Source: Aquimarina megaterium XH134 (GTDB lineage: Bacteria; Bacteroidota; Bacteroidia; Flavobacteriales; Flavobacteriaceae). From it: DNA of 64,000 bases. A program made the translations under genes and the position numbers. This document shows, piece by piece, positions 33,683-43,648 of this stretch; the first letter of the stretch is position 1; each line of letters begins with the position of its first letter. The notes below the pieces were generated by a model. That model saw nothing but the letters and a program-made list of their open reading frames with translations, made no database searches and had not been told where the DNA came from. The DNA is taken from NCBI RefSeq assembly GCF_000520975.1, contig NZ_JACB01000003.1:310001-374000 (forward strand). The letters run 5' to 3'.

Positions 33683-35206
33683 TTAGAAGAAGCCCATCGC
33701 TTTTTTATCGTAAGATATGAGCATATTTTTAGTTTGGCGGTAGTGATTAAGCATCATTTTGTGAGTTTCTCTACCAATTCCAGATTTTTTATACCCTCCA
33801 AAAGGAGCATGTGCTGGGTAGGTATGATAGCAATTTACCCAAACACGACCTGCCTGTACTGCTCTCGAAACCTGATAAGCCTGATGAGTATCACGAGTCC
33901 ATACTCCGGCACCTAATCCATATAATGTATCGTTAGCTATCTCAATAGCTTCTGCCTGATCTTTAAACGTAGTAACACATGCTACAGGACCAAAGATTTC
34001 TTCCTGAAATACGCGCATTTTGTTATTCCCTTTTAGAAGTGTAGGTTTTATATAGTAACCATTTTCGAGCCCTTCGATATAAGCAGATTCTCCTCCTGTT
34101 AATACTTCGCATCCTTCTTCTTTTCCAATAGAAAGATAGTTTAGTATTTTTTCATATTGATCATTAGAAGCCTGAGCTCCCATCATCGTTTCGGGGTCTA
34201 ATGGATGTCCTAATTTAATAGCTTCTGTACGCTCAATAACACGTTCTATAAATTGGTCATATATACTTTCCTGAATTAAAATTCTGGAAGGGCAAGTACA
34301 TACTTCTCCTTGATTGAGAGCAAACATTACTGCTCCTTCTAAAGACTTATCAAAAAACTCATCATCAGCCTCCATGATACTTTCAAAAAAGATATTTGGC
34401 GATTTCCCTCCAAGTTCCAGAGTTACCGGAATTATATTTTTTGATGCATATTGCATGATAAGCTGCCCTGTAGTAGTTTCTCCGGTAAAGGCTATTTTAT
34501 TAATACGTGGACTTGATGCTAACGGTTTACCTGCTTCAACTCCAAAACCATTTACTACATTAAGAACACCAGCAGGAAGTATACCTTCGATAAGTTCCAT
34601 TAAAATCATAATCCCTACAGGAGTTTGTTCTGCTGGTTTTAAAATAACACAGTTTCCTGCTGCCAGTGCTGGGGCAATTTTCCAAGTGGCCATTAATAAA
34701 GGGAAATTCCATGGGATAATTTGCCCAACAACTCCCAGAGGTTCTGGTACATTTATAGAGACCGTATTGGCGTCGAGTTCACTAACCGAGCCTTCTTCTG
34801 CACGAATTACTCCTGCAAAATATCTAAAATGATCAATCGCCAATGGAAGATCTGCAGCAAGAGTTTCGCGTAATGCTTTTCCATTATCCCAGGTTTCTGC
34901 CCGGGCTAATACTTCTAGATTTTCTTCTAATACCGTTGCAATTTTTAATAAACAGTTACTACGATATGTGGCAGAAGAATTGTTCCACTCTGGTGCAGCA
35001 GCCCATGCAGCGTCAATTGCAAGTTCTATATCTTCACTGGTAGAACGAGCCACTTTGGTAAAGCTAACTCCGTCAACCGGAGAGATGTTTTCAAAATATA
35101 GGCCTTTTACTGGTGAGGTCCATTTTCCTCCAATATAATTATCATATTGGTCCTTAAAGTTTGGTCTTTCCATTTTACTTTTAGGGGATGCTTGTGAGAT
35201 ACTCAT
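33683..35206 (-). CDS. NAD-dependent aldehyde dehydrogenase (acetaldehyde-type)
   Basis: This 507-residue enzyme has the NAD-binding [13 protein letters not shown] near 240, the Glu motif LELGGKSPN near 268, and the catalytic Cys in [11 protein letters not shown] near 305. The length and local sequence match ExaC/AldB-type acetaldehyde dehydrogenases. It is followed by DUF779 after 11 bp and then a membrane AraC regulator. It likely removes short aldehydes. Confidence 0.95.
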   Translation of the reverse strand: MSISQASPKSKMERPNFKDQYDNYIGGKWTSPVKGLYFENISPVDGVSFTKVARSTSEDIELAIDAAWAAAPEWNNSSATYRSNCLLKIATVLEENLEVLARAETWDNGKALRETLAADLPLAIDHFRYFAGVIRAEEGSVSELDANTVSINVPEPLGVVGQIIPWNFPLLMATWKIAPALAAGNCVILKPAEQTPVGIMILMELIEGILPAGVLNVVNGFGVEAGKPLASSPRINKIAFTGETTTGQLIMQYASKNIIPVTLELGGKSPNIFFESIMEADDEFFDKSLEGAVMFALNQGEVCTCPSRILIQESIYDQFIERVIERTEAIKLGHPLDPETMMGAQASNDQYEKILNYLSIGKEEGCEVLTGGESAYIEGLENGYYIKPTLLKGNNKMRVFQEEIFGPVACVTTFKDQAEAIEIANDTLYGLGAGVWTRDTHQAYQVSRAVQAGRVWVNCYHTYPAHAPFGGYKKSGIGRETHKMMLNHYRQTKNMLISYDKKAMGFF

Positions 35207-35405
35207 AATTTTAGATTTAAAGGTTTTTAAGTAATAAAATGTGTGTGTATTGTCTACATGTGTAATGTGTTGACAAGAAGAGATCTATCCTTAAATATAC
35301 GGCATTTTGGTCATATTACTTTAGCAAACACTGTTAATATTACTGTAGATTTTTAAGGAGTATAACACCCATATATTTATGGGGTGTTTACCTTATGTTT
35401 TATAG

Positions 35406-35426
35406 TTGTAAAACTCTGTTTTACAA
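35406..35426. promoter_or_regulatory. Perfect 9-bp-arm inverted repeat upstream of the MNIO locus
   Basis: TTGTAAAAC-TCT-GTTTTACAA lies 50 bp before the ATG at 35477. No T-run follows, so it is a better operator than terminator candidate. The half-site also occurs in the dyad at 12877-12920. Confidence 0.6.
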
Positions 35427-35476
35427 TTGATTGTGTGAGTATTTTTATGTGATTAATAATTAAAACACAAAAAAAG

Positions 35477-35884
35477 ATGAAAAGTAATCAAAGAGTGGGA
35501 AGAGGGGCAGTAAGATTATCAATCCCAGCAAAAGTTGCATATGATGCAAAAGCCTTTCAAAATAGTATTTATGAGCTGTTAGATGAATTGGGATGTCCAA
35601 AATGTTTCTCTGGTGTAGATTGCTATTTTCAGACGATTAGAGATTATGTTTTAGACCCGAGAGAAAATGTAGTTTCACGATCACTGGCTTTTAGAGATCC
35701 TTCTCCACAACCTAGTAAATTAATAGCAACAAAAACTCTAAATGTTGGGGTGTCCCCGGCAGTATCTTATGATATTGGTAAGATTGATGAAGCTATAAAA
35801 AGTATTTTTGAAGAAATAGGATGCTTGGCATGTTGTTCTGGGAATGATATATTCTTTCAAAACCAGTTTGATTTTAATTTTTAA
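35477..35884 (+). CDS. Candidate MNIO substrate: tandem GCxxCxSG peptide/protein
   Basis: This 135-residue protein has two diverged copies of one domain (about 12-52 and 86-128). Each begins with a short beta/AYD-type helix and ends in a shared motif: GCPKCFSGVDCYFQ (Cys40, Cys43, Cys49) and GCLACCSGNDIFFQ (Cys116, Cys119, Cys120). The pattern GCxxCxSGxDxxFQ is 76 residues apart. There is no signal peptide or GG leader. The next gene, 8 bp downstream, is a DUF692 (MNIO) enzyme, which in known systems oxidises Cys or Asp residues of peptide substrates, so this is the likely substrate. I know no characterised family with this motif. Confidence 0.8.
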   Translation: MKSNQRVGRGAVRLSIPAKVAYDAKAFQNSIYELLDELGCPKCFSGVDCYFQTIRDYVLDPRENVVSRSLAFRDPSPQPSKLIATKTLNVGVSPAVSYDIGKIDEAIKSIFEEIGCLACCSGNDIFFQNQFDFNF

Positions 35885-35892
35885 AACAAATC

Positions 35893-37347
35893 ATGGGTGT
35901 AATTGAAAAAACGCTAGAATTAGAATGCCTACCACAATTAGGGGTAGGCATTATTTACTCGCCTACAGTGGCCAATATTAATTTCCCTAGCGGGCTAATT
36001 GATACGTTTGAAATAGAACCTCAAACATTGTGCATCAGAGATGAAAATGACAATTTGAAGGTGCCAACAGAAGTTTTTGAAGAAATACATAAACTACCAC
36101 ATCATAAATTAGTACATAGTATAGGAGCGCCTGTAGGAGGAAGCTTACTGCCCAAAAATGATCAGTTAGCATTAATAAAATATGCTACAACTCTTTTTGA
36201 GAGTCCCTGGGTAACAGAGCATCTTAGTTTTAATGCCACTACCGAATTTAATACTGGTTTTTTTCTTCCACCTTGTCAAACAAAAAAAGGACTGAAATTA
36301 GCCATACGAAACATAAAGTATCTTCAAGATAAAATAGGAAAACCAATAGCAATTGAAACCGGGGTAAATTATCTAAAACCCAATAGTTATGAAATGAATG
36401 ATGGAAGTTTTGTTGCAGAATTATGTAGAGAAACAGGATGTGGAATACTACTGGATATTCATAATATTTTTGCTAACCAATTAAATGGTCGTCAAAGTAT
36501 TACAGACTTCTTAAAAGAAATACCACTAGAACATGTAGTAGAAATGCATATTGCAGGAGGAACCGAATTAAATAATTTATGGATGGATTCTCATTCTGGA
36601 CCTATAGATAAAAGGTTACTTGCTATAACAAAAGAAATTTTACCAGACCTTACTAATTTAAAGGCTGTTACTTATGAAATATTTGATTCTTATATTCCTG
36701 TAGTTGGTGATGCCCTTATTATTTCTGAAATGGAAAAAGTAAGAGAGCTTTGGGAAAACAGAAAGGAGCTGTATCATATTTCTGAAGAAGAAAAATTGCC
36801 TAAGACGGTGTGTAATATTCAAAAACTTAGCCAGGAATTTGATCCTATCGCATGGGAAAATATGCTAGGTAATCATGTTATTGGTCGAGTAGATGAACAT
36901 GATGTGCTAAAGAATGAAGATAGAATTAAAATATATCAAAAGCTAATAAAAGAATTTAGAGCTTCTATGGTAGCTCGAATTTTTAAGCTTACAACACGAT
37001 ATATGATGTTAGTGTTAGGGATGGAAGTATTTGCTGCTATTCTTAATGATTTTTGGAAACATTATCCTCCCGAACAACTAAGTCATAAAGAAGCTAAGAA
37101 TTTTGCTGCTTATCTAATACATAAAGACTATAAGCTTCCTTGGTTAGATCGATTACTTAATTATGAAGTTGCTGTACTAGATACTCTAATGGATGAAACT
37201 CTTAGAGTAGTTACATTCGATGCCGATCCTACACCTATGTTTAATGCTCTTTCCCAAGGAAAGCTACCAGAAAAAATAGGAGATTTGGGAGATTACGAAG
37301 TCGAAATTACTCCCGAGACCTCTACAACGAACTGGATGGTGATGTAG
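35893..37347 (+). CDS. MNIO (DUF692) oxidase with fused C-terminal DUF2063-like domain
   Basis: This 484-residue protein has a TIM-barrel MNIO domain (1-290) with metal-site candidates His75, Glu109/His110 (TEHLSF), Glu155 (IETGVNYL), Asp188/His190 (DIHN), His219 (EMHIAGG), Asp232/His234 (DSHSGPID) and Glu262. Such multinuclear non-heme iron enzymes modify Cys or Asp in peptides, often with a small partner. Residues about 310-450 are extra (FWKHYPP near 387, KLPWLDRLLNYEVAVLD near 414) and resemble DUF2063/BufC-type partner proteins. I infer a fused enzyme-partner. The C-terminus is acidic. No transporter or protease follows. Confidence 0.88.
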   Translation: MGVIEKTLELECLPQLGVGIIYSPTVANINFPSGLIDTFEIEPQTLCIRDENDNLKVPTEVFEEIHKLPHHKLVHSIGAPVGGSLLPKNDQLALIKYATTLFESPWVTEHLSFNATTEFNTGFFLPPCQTKKGLKLAIRNIKYLQDKIGKPIAIETGVNYLKPNSYEMNDGSFVAELCRETGCGILLDIHNIFANQLNGRQSITDFLKEIPLEHVVEMHIAGGTELNNLWMDSHSGPIDKRLLAITKEILPDLTNLKAVTYEIFDSYIPVVGDALIISEMEKVRELWENRKELYHISEEEKLPKTVCNIQKLSQEFDPIAWENMLGNHVIGRVDEHDVLKNEDRIKIYQKLIKEFRASMVARIFKLTTRYMMLVLGMEVFAAILNDFWKHYPPEQLSHKEAKNFAAYLIHKDYKLPWLDRLLNYEVAVLDTLMDETLRVVTFDADPTPMFNALSQGKLPEKIGDLGDYEVEITPETSTTNWMVM

Positions 37348-37567
37348 TGAAAACAGAGGGGGTATATGGTGTATTTGTAGTAATTATTTTGTGTTGTTTT
37401 TTTATATTGTTTTCTACAAGAAAGAACTAATAGGGACTTTCTCCAATAACAAAGAAAAAAACGTTTCTACTTAATTCTCACGAATTTAGTACCTTTAGGT
37501 TTGATATTTATTACACGATATCATTAAAACCTAAATATTAACTCAATTTAAATTACTCTTAAAACCA

Positions 37568-40500
37568 ATGAAAAAAAACATCATGTTAATGCTGTTGGTG
37601 TATTGCACCATGAGCATTTCTCTTTTTGCGCAAAAAAGTAATAAAGAGCTCGCCAATGAATATCTGAACCTAAAGGGTGAAGTAATTTTTAGCTTCACAA
37701 TCAACAACAAAACAGAATTAAGTACTATTACCAAAGAATTAGCTATTGTTCATTTTGATGAAAATACCAATAGCGTTAAAGTAATGGCAAATAAAAGCCA
37801 GTTTTCTTCTTTCTTACAAAAGAATGTTCCTTTTACAGTCACTTCAGAAGATAATATCATAGGATATAGGACCATGACTTCTGATCTAGCGATAAAAGCT
37901 GCTACATTTCCACTTACTGCATACCCAACATATGCTGATTATGTAACAATGATGAATGATTTTGCCACTAATAATCCATCTTTATGTAAAGTAGAAAATA
38001 TAGGAGCCACGGGAGAAGGCGATAAATCAATATTATTTGTGAAATTATCAGATAATGTAAACCAAAACGAGCAAGAACCTCGAGTAATGTATACTTCTTC
38101 TATGCATGGTGATGAGATCGCCGGATATCCTATGATGCTTAATCTTATTGATTATTTACTTGGAGCTTATAACAATACAAGTCATCCAAAACATGCCGAG
38201 ATCAAAAACCTTTTAGATAATAATGAGGTATGGATTAATCCATTGGCAAATCCTGATGGTACATATCGCAATAGTGCAAATAACACATCTGTAGCTAATG
38301 CTACCCGAGGAAATGCCAATAATGTAGATTTAAATAGAAATTATCCTGATCCAGATGATGGGGCGCATCCAGATGGTAATAGTTATCAGACAGAAACCGT
38401 TGCTTTTATGAATTTTGCAGATACTAAACATTTTGTATTGTCTGCTAATTTTCATGGCGGAATAGAATTAATCAACTACCCGTGGGATACATACGCAGGA
38501 GCACATCCCGATGAGGATTACTTTATTTATGTATCTAAAGAATACAGAGATCACTGTCAGGCTAATAGCCCTTCGGGATATTTTACCGGACAAAATAACG
38601 GTATTACAAACGGGTATGCCTGGTATGAAGTACAAGGAGGTAGACAGGATTACCAAATATATAATCAGAAAGGAAGGGAGGTAACTGTTGAACTGTCAAA
38701 CAATAAAACTCCTGCTGCTAGCCAATTAGTAAATTATTGGAACTATAATAGAGAAGCTCTTCTGGCATTTTTGAAACAAATAAATTATGGTATTCGCGGA
38801 GTAGTAACCGATGCAGCAACCAACCAGCCAATACAAGCCAAAGTAACCGTTGTAGGTCGTGAGAGTTATGATTCCTGGACACCCACAGAATTACCAGAAG
38901 GAGATTATTACAGACCAATAAAAGCAGGAACTTATGATCTTTTATACGAAGCAGAATGTTATGAATCACTTACTTTAACCGGGGTAACAGTAGCAGATTA
39001 TGCTGCTGTGGTTAAAAATGTTCAATTAACGCCTATTGCTGGAGTAGCACCAACAGGATTAGCAGCATCAAATATACAACCTACAACAGCAACATTGAAC
39101 TGGAATGCTAATTCTGGAGCTACATATGATGTAAGGTATCGTGCAACAGGGGGGTCGAATTGGACCACTTTGTCTTCCAATACAAATACAATTAACATAA
39201 CCGGGTTAATTGCTTCAACTCAATATGAAGCTCAGGTAAGAAGTAATTGCGCAGGAGGAGCAAGTTCTCCTTATAGTACTTTAATAAACTTTACAACTAC
39301 AGATACTCAGGCTTGTACAGGGATAAATAGTTTCCCATATACAGAAAGTTTTGAAACTGGTTTGGGCCTTTGGACTAATGCTACCGGAGATGATATTAAT
39401 TGGACACGAGATTCTGGAGGAACTTCCTCATCGTCAACAGGACCTTCGTCGGCTCAAGATGGTACGTTTTATCTATATACCGAAGCATCTACAAATGTTA
39501 CACCACCAGGAAGTCCAAATAAAACAGCACTTCTTAATAGTCCTTGTATTGATTTGGCAACTCTTTCTGGTATTTCTTTAGAATTTGGATATCATATGTA
39601 CGGATCTAATATGGGAACTATGGAAGTCTTAGTGAGTACAGATGATGGAGCTAATTATACATCATTATGGACAAAGAGCGGGGATCTGGGCAATAGTTGG
39701 AACCAAGCTACAATCGATCTTACTGCTTACGCCGGATCGGTCATAAAACTACAATTTAAGGGCACTACAGGAACAAGTTTTAGAAGTGATATGGCAATAG
39801 ATAATATTAGCATAAAATCTTCTGCTCCTGATACAGAAGCTCCTTCTGTACCAACTGGACTCTCAACATCGTCGGTTACTTCGACTACTATTGGGTTATC
39901 CTGGAATGCTTCGACAGATAATATAGGAGTATCGGGATATGAAGTATACCAAGGCGCTACTTTGATTACAACCGCGACAAGCACCAGTTATACTGTTACT
40001 GGATTGACTCCTAATACTAGCTATACTTTTTCTGTAAAGGCCAAAGATGCAGCAGGAAATATTTCTTCATCTAGTAATACAGCTAGTGCAACCACATCAG
40101 ATGTTTCAATTACATACTGTGCTTCTAAAGGGAATAATGTAAGTTATGAGTATATCGATTATGTAGAATTAGGAGGTATTACAAATGCGACAGCTGCAAA
40201 TGCGGGGTATGGAGATTTTACCAATTTAGTTGCAAATATTGGAACAGGAACAAATACAATTGTAGTAAGTGCTGGCTTTGCAAATACGGCATACAGAGAA
40301 TATTGGAGTATATGGATTGATTATAATCAAAATGGGACTTTTGATGCTGCTGAGCAGATTGTATCAAATTTATCTAATAGTAGCGCTAATCAATCTTTTA
40401 ATTTTGATGTTCCTACCACAGCTGTGGCAGGTAATACAAGAATGCGTGTGTCTATGAAATACAGTACAGCATCTGGACCATGTGATACCTTTACTTACGG

Positions 40501-40801
40501 AGAAGTAGAAGACTATACCGTAAATATTAGTACTACTTTACTTTCTAAAGGAAATGAACCTTCTTTGATAAATAATTTGGTATTGTATCCGAATCCAATA
40601 AAAGATGGAGTGTTATTTTTAAAAAATATAAATCAAAAAAATGTATCCTTTAGAATTGTCAATTATATGGGGCAAACGGTAATGCAAGATCAATTATCTG
40701 AAGAGAAAATCAATGTAACACGTTTACCTAATGGGATGTACTTTTTAGAGGTTAATACGGGTAACAAAACGATTACCAAAAAGTTTATTATAACTAAGTA
40801 A
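37568..40801 (+). CDS. Secreted M14 zinc carboxypeptidase, T9SS cargo
   Basis: This 1,077-residue extracellular enzyme has a signal peptide (to about AQK), then an M14 domain (about 115-400) with zinc ligands in MHGDE (His180, Glu183) and NFHGG (His296), an Arg in DLNRNYP (257) and a catalytic Glu in VTVELSNNK. It is followed by a CarboxypepD regulatory-like domain (about 400-490), an FN3 domain, a MAM-like domain (FETGLGLWTN), a second FN3, a GEVED domain (to about 980), and a Por secretion-tail domain (1000-1077, YPNPIKDGVL... KKFIITK). The tail directs it through T9SS. It likely degrades or processes proteins outside the cell. Confidence 0.95.
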   Translation: MKKNIMLMLLVYCTMSISLFAQKSNKELANEYLNLKGEVIFSFTINNKTELSTITKELAIVHFDENTNSVKVMANKSQFSSFLQKNVPFTVTSEDNIIGYRTMTSDLAIKAATFPLTAYPTYADYVTMMNDFATNNPSLCKVENIGATGEGDKSILFVKLSDNVNQNEQEPRVMYTSSMHGDEIAGYPMMLNLIDYLLGAYNNTSHPKHAEIKNLLDNNEVWINPLANPDGTYRNSANNTSVANATRGNANNVDLNRNYPDPDDGAHPDGNSYQTETVAFMNFADTKHFVLSANFHGGIELINYPWDTYAGAHPDEDYFIYVSKEYRDHCQANSPSGYFTGQNNGITNGYAWYEVQGGRQDYQIYNQKGREVTVELSNNKTPAASQLVNYWNYNREALLAFLKQINYGIRGVVTDAATNQPIQAKVTVVGRESYDSWTPTELPEGDYYRPIKAGTYDLLYEAECYESLTLTGVTVADYAAVVKNVQLTPIAGVAPTGLAASNIQPTTATLNWNANSGATYDVRYRATGGSNWTTLSSNTNTINITGLIASTQYEAQVRSNCAGGASSPYSTLINFTTTDTQACTGINSFPYTESFETGLGLWTNATGDDINWTRDSGGTSSSSTGPSSAQDGTFYLYTEASTNVTPPGSPNKTALLNSPCIDLATLSGISLEFGYHMYGSNMGTMEVLVSTDDGANYTSLWTKSGDLGNSWNQATIDLTAYAGSVIKLQFKGTTGTSFRSDMAIDNISIKSSAPDTEAPSVPTGLSTSSVTSTTIGLSWNASTDNIGVSGYEVYQGATLITTATSTSYTVTGLTPNTSYTFSVKAKDAAGNISSSSNTASATTSDVSITYCASKGNNVSYEYIDYVELGGITNATAANAGYGDFTNLVANIGTGTNTIVVSAGFANTAYREYWSIWIDYNQNGTFDAAEQIVSNLSNSSANQSFNFDVPTTAVAGNTRMRVSMKYSTASGPCDTFTYGEVEDYTVNISTTLLSKGNEPSLINNLVLYPNPIKDGVLFLKNINQKNVSFRIVNYMGQTVMQDQLSEEKINVTRLPNGMYFLEVNTGNKTITKKFIITK

Positions 40802-40815
40802 TTTTATCTACATAA

Positions 40816-40854
40816 TAAAAGCTTCTGGAAGTAAATTTTCCGGAAGCTTTTTTG
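40816..40854. terminator. Bidirectional terminator after the M14 gene
   Basis: AAAAGCTTCTGGAA / TTCCGGAAGCTTTTTT stem between the M14 gene and the convergent ABC permease. Confidence 0.9.
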
Positions 40855-40873
40855 ATTGTAATATTGATTGTAT

Positions 40874-42424
40874 TTATATTCTTTTCAACTCAATATTTCT
40901 AATACTATAGCTAATGGTTAGGGATATTACTACCAGAATAGCAATGCCAGCGAGATAGCTGTATTGGTGATGTAAGCCGCCAAAATAGTCTGTAAATGGT
41001 ATTGCATTAATATTGGCATAGGTGATCATAAAGAATAAAATTTCAAACAATTTCTTTCCTTTGGTCAAAATCCCAGTTAGAACAGCGAGCGAAACAATAA
41101 AAACCCCACCTAATATAATAGAAGTAATATGCATAACATCAAGCTGTATCATATACCTTAATAGTAGTGGTAAAGCAAGTAAAAGAGCCAATAGAATCCC
41201 AGATAGTACTTGAGACAACAAGAGCCTTTTAAGAGGTTGATATGAAGCAAAAGTAAAGAAGTGTGTACTAAATATTCGCTCTTTGGTTACCAATGAAGAC
41301 CATCTGCTTACTTGTAAGAACCAGAGTATGGGCAATATCATTTGATGAGCAATAGATAGAGGAGCAAAACATAATGCTAACATACCTGCAATATTTAATA
41401 TCCATAACCATTTATGCCCACTTCGTACAAGTAATACAAATTCAGTTTTTATAAGAGGCAATATTTTAAATGAGAGAGAAACTTTTGGAAGCTTGGAAAT
41501 ATCAATATCATTATCAATTTTGGTTTGTAAGAGTGCTTTCTTATTTTTTGATTGAAAACGTTCTTTAACTTTAAACCTATGAAAAAACAGAGAGGCAAGG
41601 CCAAGTAAAAGAATTCCGAAAATGATCCACCCTATACGACTTAAAATATAACCTATGGGAAAATCTACTCCATCAAAAAGAAAATGATTAGCTTCAGATA
41701 CATTCCCTAATACGAATCCAATGTTTAATCCACCTAAATCTTCATGAGTTGCAGTGTTTCTTACTGTTTCTTCCATTTGAGATGTGATTATCTTAGTGCC
41801 AAATGCATCCAAATAAAAATTCCTTGATGTATCGGTAGGATCATAAAGGGCCATTATCGAAAAAAGAAAGAAAAAGAGAACATTCTGAAGTATAGATTTT
41901 TGAATCAAAAAAACTTCAAATAGTACTGCCAGTACAGAAATAAAAAACAACGATGGAATGACAATGAGACTGTATGGAGTGATAAATTGAAGTATTTCAA
42001 AAGAAAATCCGTCATTGTATAAAAAGAATAATATAATGCTCATTATAAATATAATAAACGCTATAGTACATAAGACTAAAAAATTACTAATTGTTTTAGA
42101 TAGTAGGTATCCAAAATTAGAAACTCTTGTAGTAGCTATGATCTGGCCTACTTTGCTATTGATATCATTTTTGATTGTTCCGTTAACCAGGTAAAAACCA
42201 ATTAAAGAAAGAAAGATACTGGTCATAAGTGCTGTTACATAACCTATCCAGGAGGAGTTATAAAAACCTAGGTAATCTCCGATTCGAATAGTAGAATAAC
42301 TAGCACCCGGAGCTGGGATAAATGAATATGCTACAGCAAGACTAATGCATAGTGTAATCAAAAAAGCGTAGCTACGAGTACGTTGTAAATAATCTGATTT
42401 TATTATCGTTATAAAATTTTTCAT
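40874..42424 (-). CDS. ABC-2-type transporter permease
   Basis: This 516-residue membrane protein has about 12 transmembrane helices and a large extracytoplasmic loop near 200-240. It is the permease partner of the ATPase encoded just upstream (12-bp gap). The arrangement (ATPase, permease) next to a divergent LytS/LytTR pair suggests an envelope-stress or peptide-export role. Substrate unknown. Confidence 0.9.
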   Translation of the reverse strand: MKNFITIIKSDYLQRTRSYAFLITLCISLAVAYSFIPAPGASYSTIRIGDYLGFYNSSWIGYVTALMTSIFLSLIGFYLVNGTIKNDINSKVGQIIATTRVSNFGYLLSKTISNFLVLCTIAFIIFIMSIILFFLYNDGFSFEILQFITPYSLIVIPSLFFISVLAVLFEVFLIQKSILQNVLFFFLFSIMALYDPTDTSRNFYLDAFGTKIITSQMEETVRNTATHEDLGGLNIGFVLGNVSEANHFLFDGVDFPIGYILSRIGWIIFGILLLGLASLFFHRFKVKERFQSKNKKALLQTKIDNDIDISKLPKVSLSFKILPLIKTEFVLLVRSGHKWLWILNIAGMLALCFAPLSIAHQMILPILWFLQVSRWSSLVTKERIFSTHFFTFASYQPLKRLLLSQVLSGILLALLLALPLLLRYMIQLDVMHITSIILGGVFIVSLAVLTGILTKGKKLFEILFFMITYANINAIPFTDYFGGLHHQYSYLAGIAILVVISLTISYSIRNIELKRI

Positions 42425-42436
42425 AAGTCGATTGTA

Positions 42437-43297
42437 TTATTTTTTAGTAGTATACAGATAAGCATCCTCTAAGGTTGCTTCACATGGTGTTGCTGATTCT
42501 ATTAAGGTGTCAGAGATGTATCGTACGATAACGGCCTCTTTTTTACGAATAGTATTTAATATAATATGATGATTTTTGAAGTTAGATACTTCCTCTTTGT
42601 TCATTGTTATTTCAAATACTCTATTTTTTACGGTGTCGATTATAGTTTTTTGATTTCCCTGGCATAATAGCTGACCTTCTTTCATTATAGCAACCTGATC
42701 GGCTATGGTATCAATATCAGAAACAATGTGCGAGGATAAAATAACAATACAATCATTGGCTAATTCTGAAATTAGATTGCGAAAACGTACACGTTCTTCT
42801 GGATCCAAACCAACGGTTGGTTCATCAAATAATAATATTTTTGGATGATTAAGTAATGCCTGGGCAATCCCGATACGTTGTTTCATTCCGCCAGAATAAT
42901 TACCTATAGGTTTTTTGGCTACTTCGGTTAAGTTTAATCCTTCTAGAAGAAATGCGATTCTTTGTTTTAATTGTGTTCCTCCAATACCTTTTAGTGCGGC
43001 CATGTATTCTAAGAATTCATAAGCATTCAAGTTGGGATATACACCAAAATCTTGAGGTAGATATCCTAATTGTTTTCGCATATAATTTGGATCTTTTACA
43101 ACATTGTTCTTGTTTAATAAAATACTTCCATTTGATGGTTTACTAATCGTTGCGATCATTTTTAATAGTGTAGATTTTCCTGCACCATTAGGACCAAGTA
43201 ATCCCAAAATACCATTCTCGATATTTAAGGTATATTCTTTTAGACCATATTTATTGCTGTTGTATTTTTTGGATACGTTTTGTATATCTAGTTTCAT
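42437..43297 (-). CDS. ABC transporter ATP-binding protein
   Basis: This 286-residue ATPase has Walker A GPNGAGKST (near 36), signature YSGGMKQRIGIAQAL (near 133), and Walker B ILLFDEPTVGLDPEE (near 153). It drives the ABC-2 permease after it. It is close in sequence to the ATPase at 54245 (shared LGYLPQ(D/E)FGVYP), so the two modules are paralogous. A C-terminal extension of about 60 residues follows the core. Confidence 0.94.
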   Translation of the reverse strand: MKLDIQNVSKKYNSNKYGLKEYTLNIENGILGLLGPNGAGKSTLLKMIATISKPSNGSILLNKNNVVKDPNYMRKQLGYLPQDFGVYPNLNAYEFLEYMAALKGIGGTQLKQRIAFLLEGLNLTEVAKKPIGNYSGGMKQRIGIAQALLNHPKILLFDEPTVGLDPEERVRFRNLISELANDCIVILSSHIVSDIDTIADQVAIMKEGQLLCQGNQKTIIDTVKNRVFEITMNKEEVSNFKNHHIILNTIRKKEAVIVRYISDTLIESATPCEATLEDAYLYTTKK

Positions 43298-43345
43298 TTT
43301 ATTATCGTTTTAGTGGTTTTGATATATTTTTTATGATTCACCTTT

Positions 43346-43423
43346 TTAGATTGCAACAAAAGTTTTTATCATGCTAATAATAAATAGTACAATAAGAAGG
43401 CATAAGTTTACGATTGATTCCAT
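43346..43423 (-). CDS. Possible hydrophobic micropeptide (25 aa)
   Basis: A 25-codon frame (MESIVNLCLLIVLFIISMIKTFVAI) lies 48 bp upstream of the ABC ATPase on the same strand. It is almost one membrane helix. No good promoter or ribosome site was seen, so it may be chance. It could be a regulatory or stabilising microprotein of the transporter. Confidence 0.3.
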   Translation of the reverse strand: MESIVNLCLLIVLFIISMIKTFVAI

Positions 43424-43620
43424 GTTGATTGATTTTTGAATTAACACTTCAAAAGTGAGGGTAAGTCAATACATTAAAAAGAAAGAATGATCAATGTGCA
43501 GGATTTAATGATCAATAGTACAAAAGGTGTGTTTGTTCCCTTCATCAGCATATTGAAGATGTTTACAATCAAAAGAACTCCTTTGATCATTAATATCTGT
43601 GTTTTAGAAGCATTTTCTAG

Positions 43621-43628
43621 TATTTTTG
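43621..43628 (+). promoter_or_regulatory. -7 box of the LytS-type kinase gene
   Basis: TATTTTTG fits TAnnTTTG, 21 bp before the ATG at 43649. The -33 is not clear. Confidence 0.5.
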
Positions 43629-43648
43629 AGAACATTTAAAGAAAAAAT

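Larger units (their letters stand above)
43298..43648. other. Divergent intergenic region between ABC and LytS genes
   Basis: About 350 bp holding the 25-aa frame at 43346-43423 and a -7 box (43621-43628). I see no obvious dyad for LytTR binding. Confidence 0.5.

Noticed and set aside
34314..34832. 172-aa frame opposite the aldehyde dehydrogenase
   Set aside because: Antisense shadow; the sense gene has catalytic motifs throughout.
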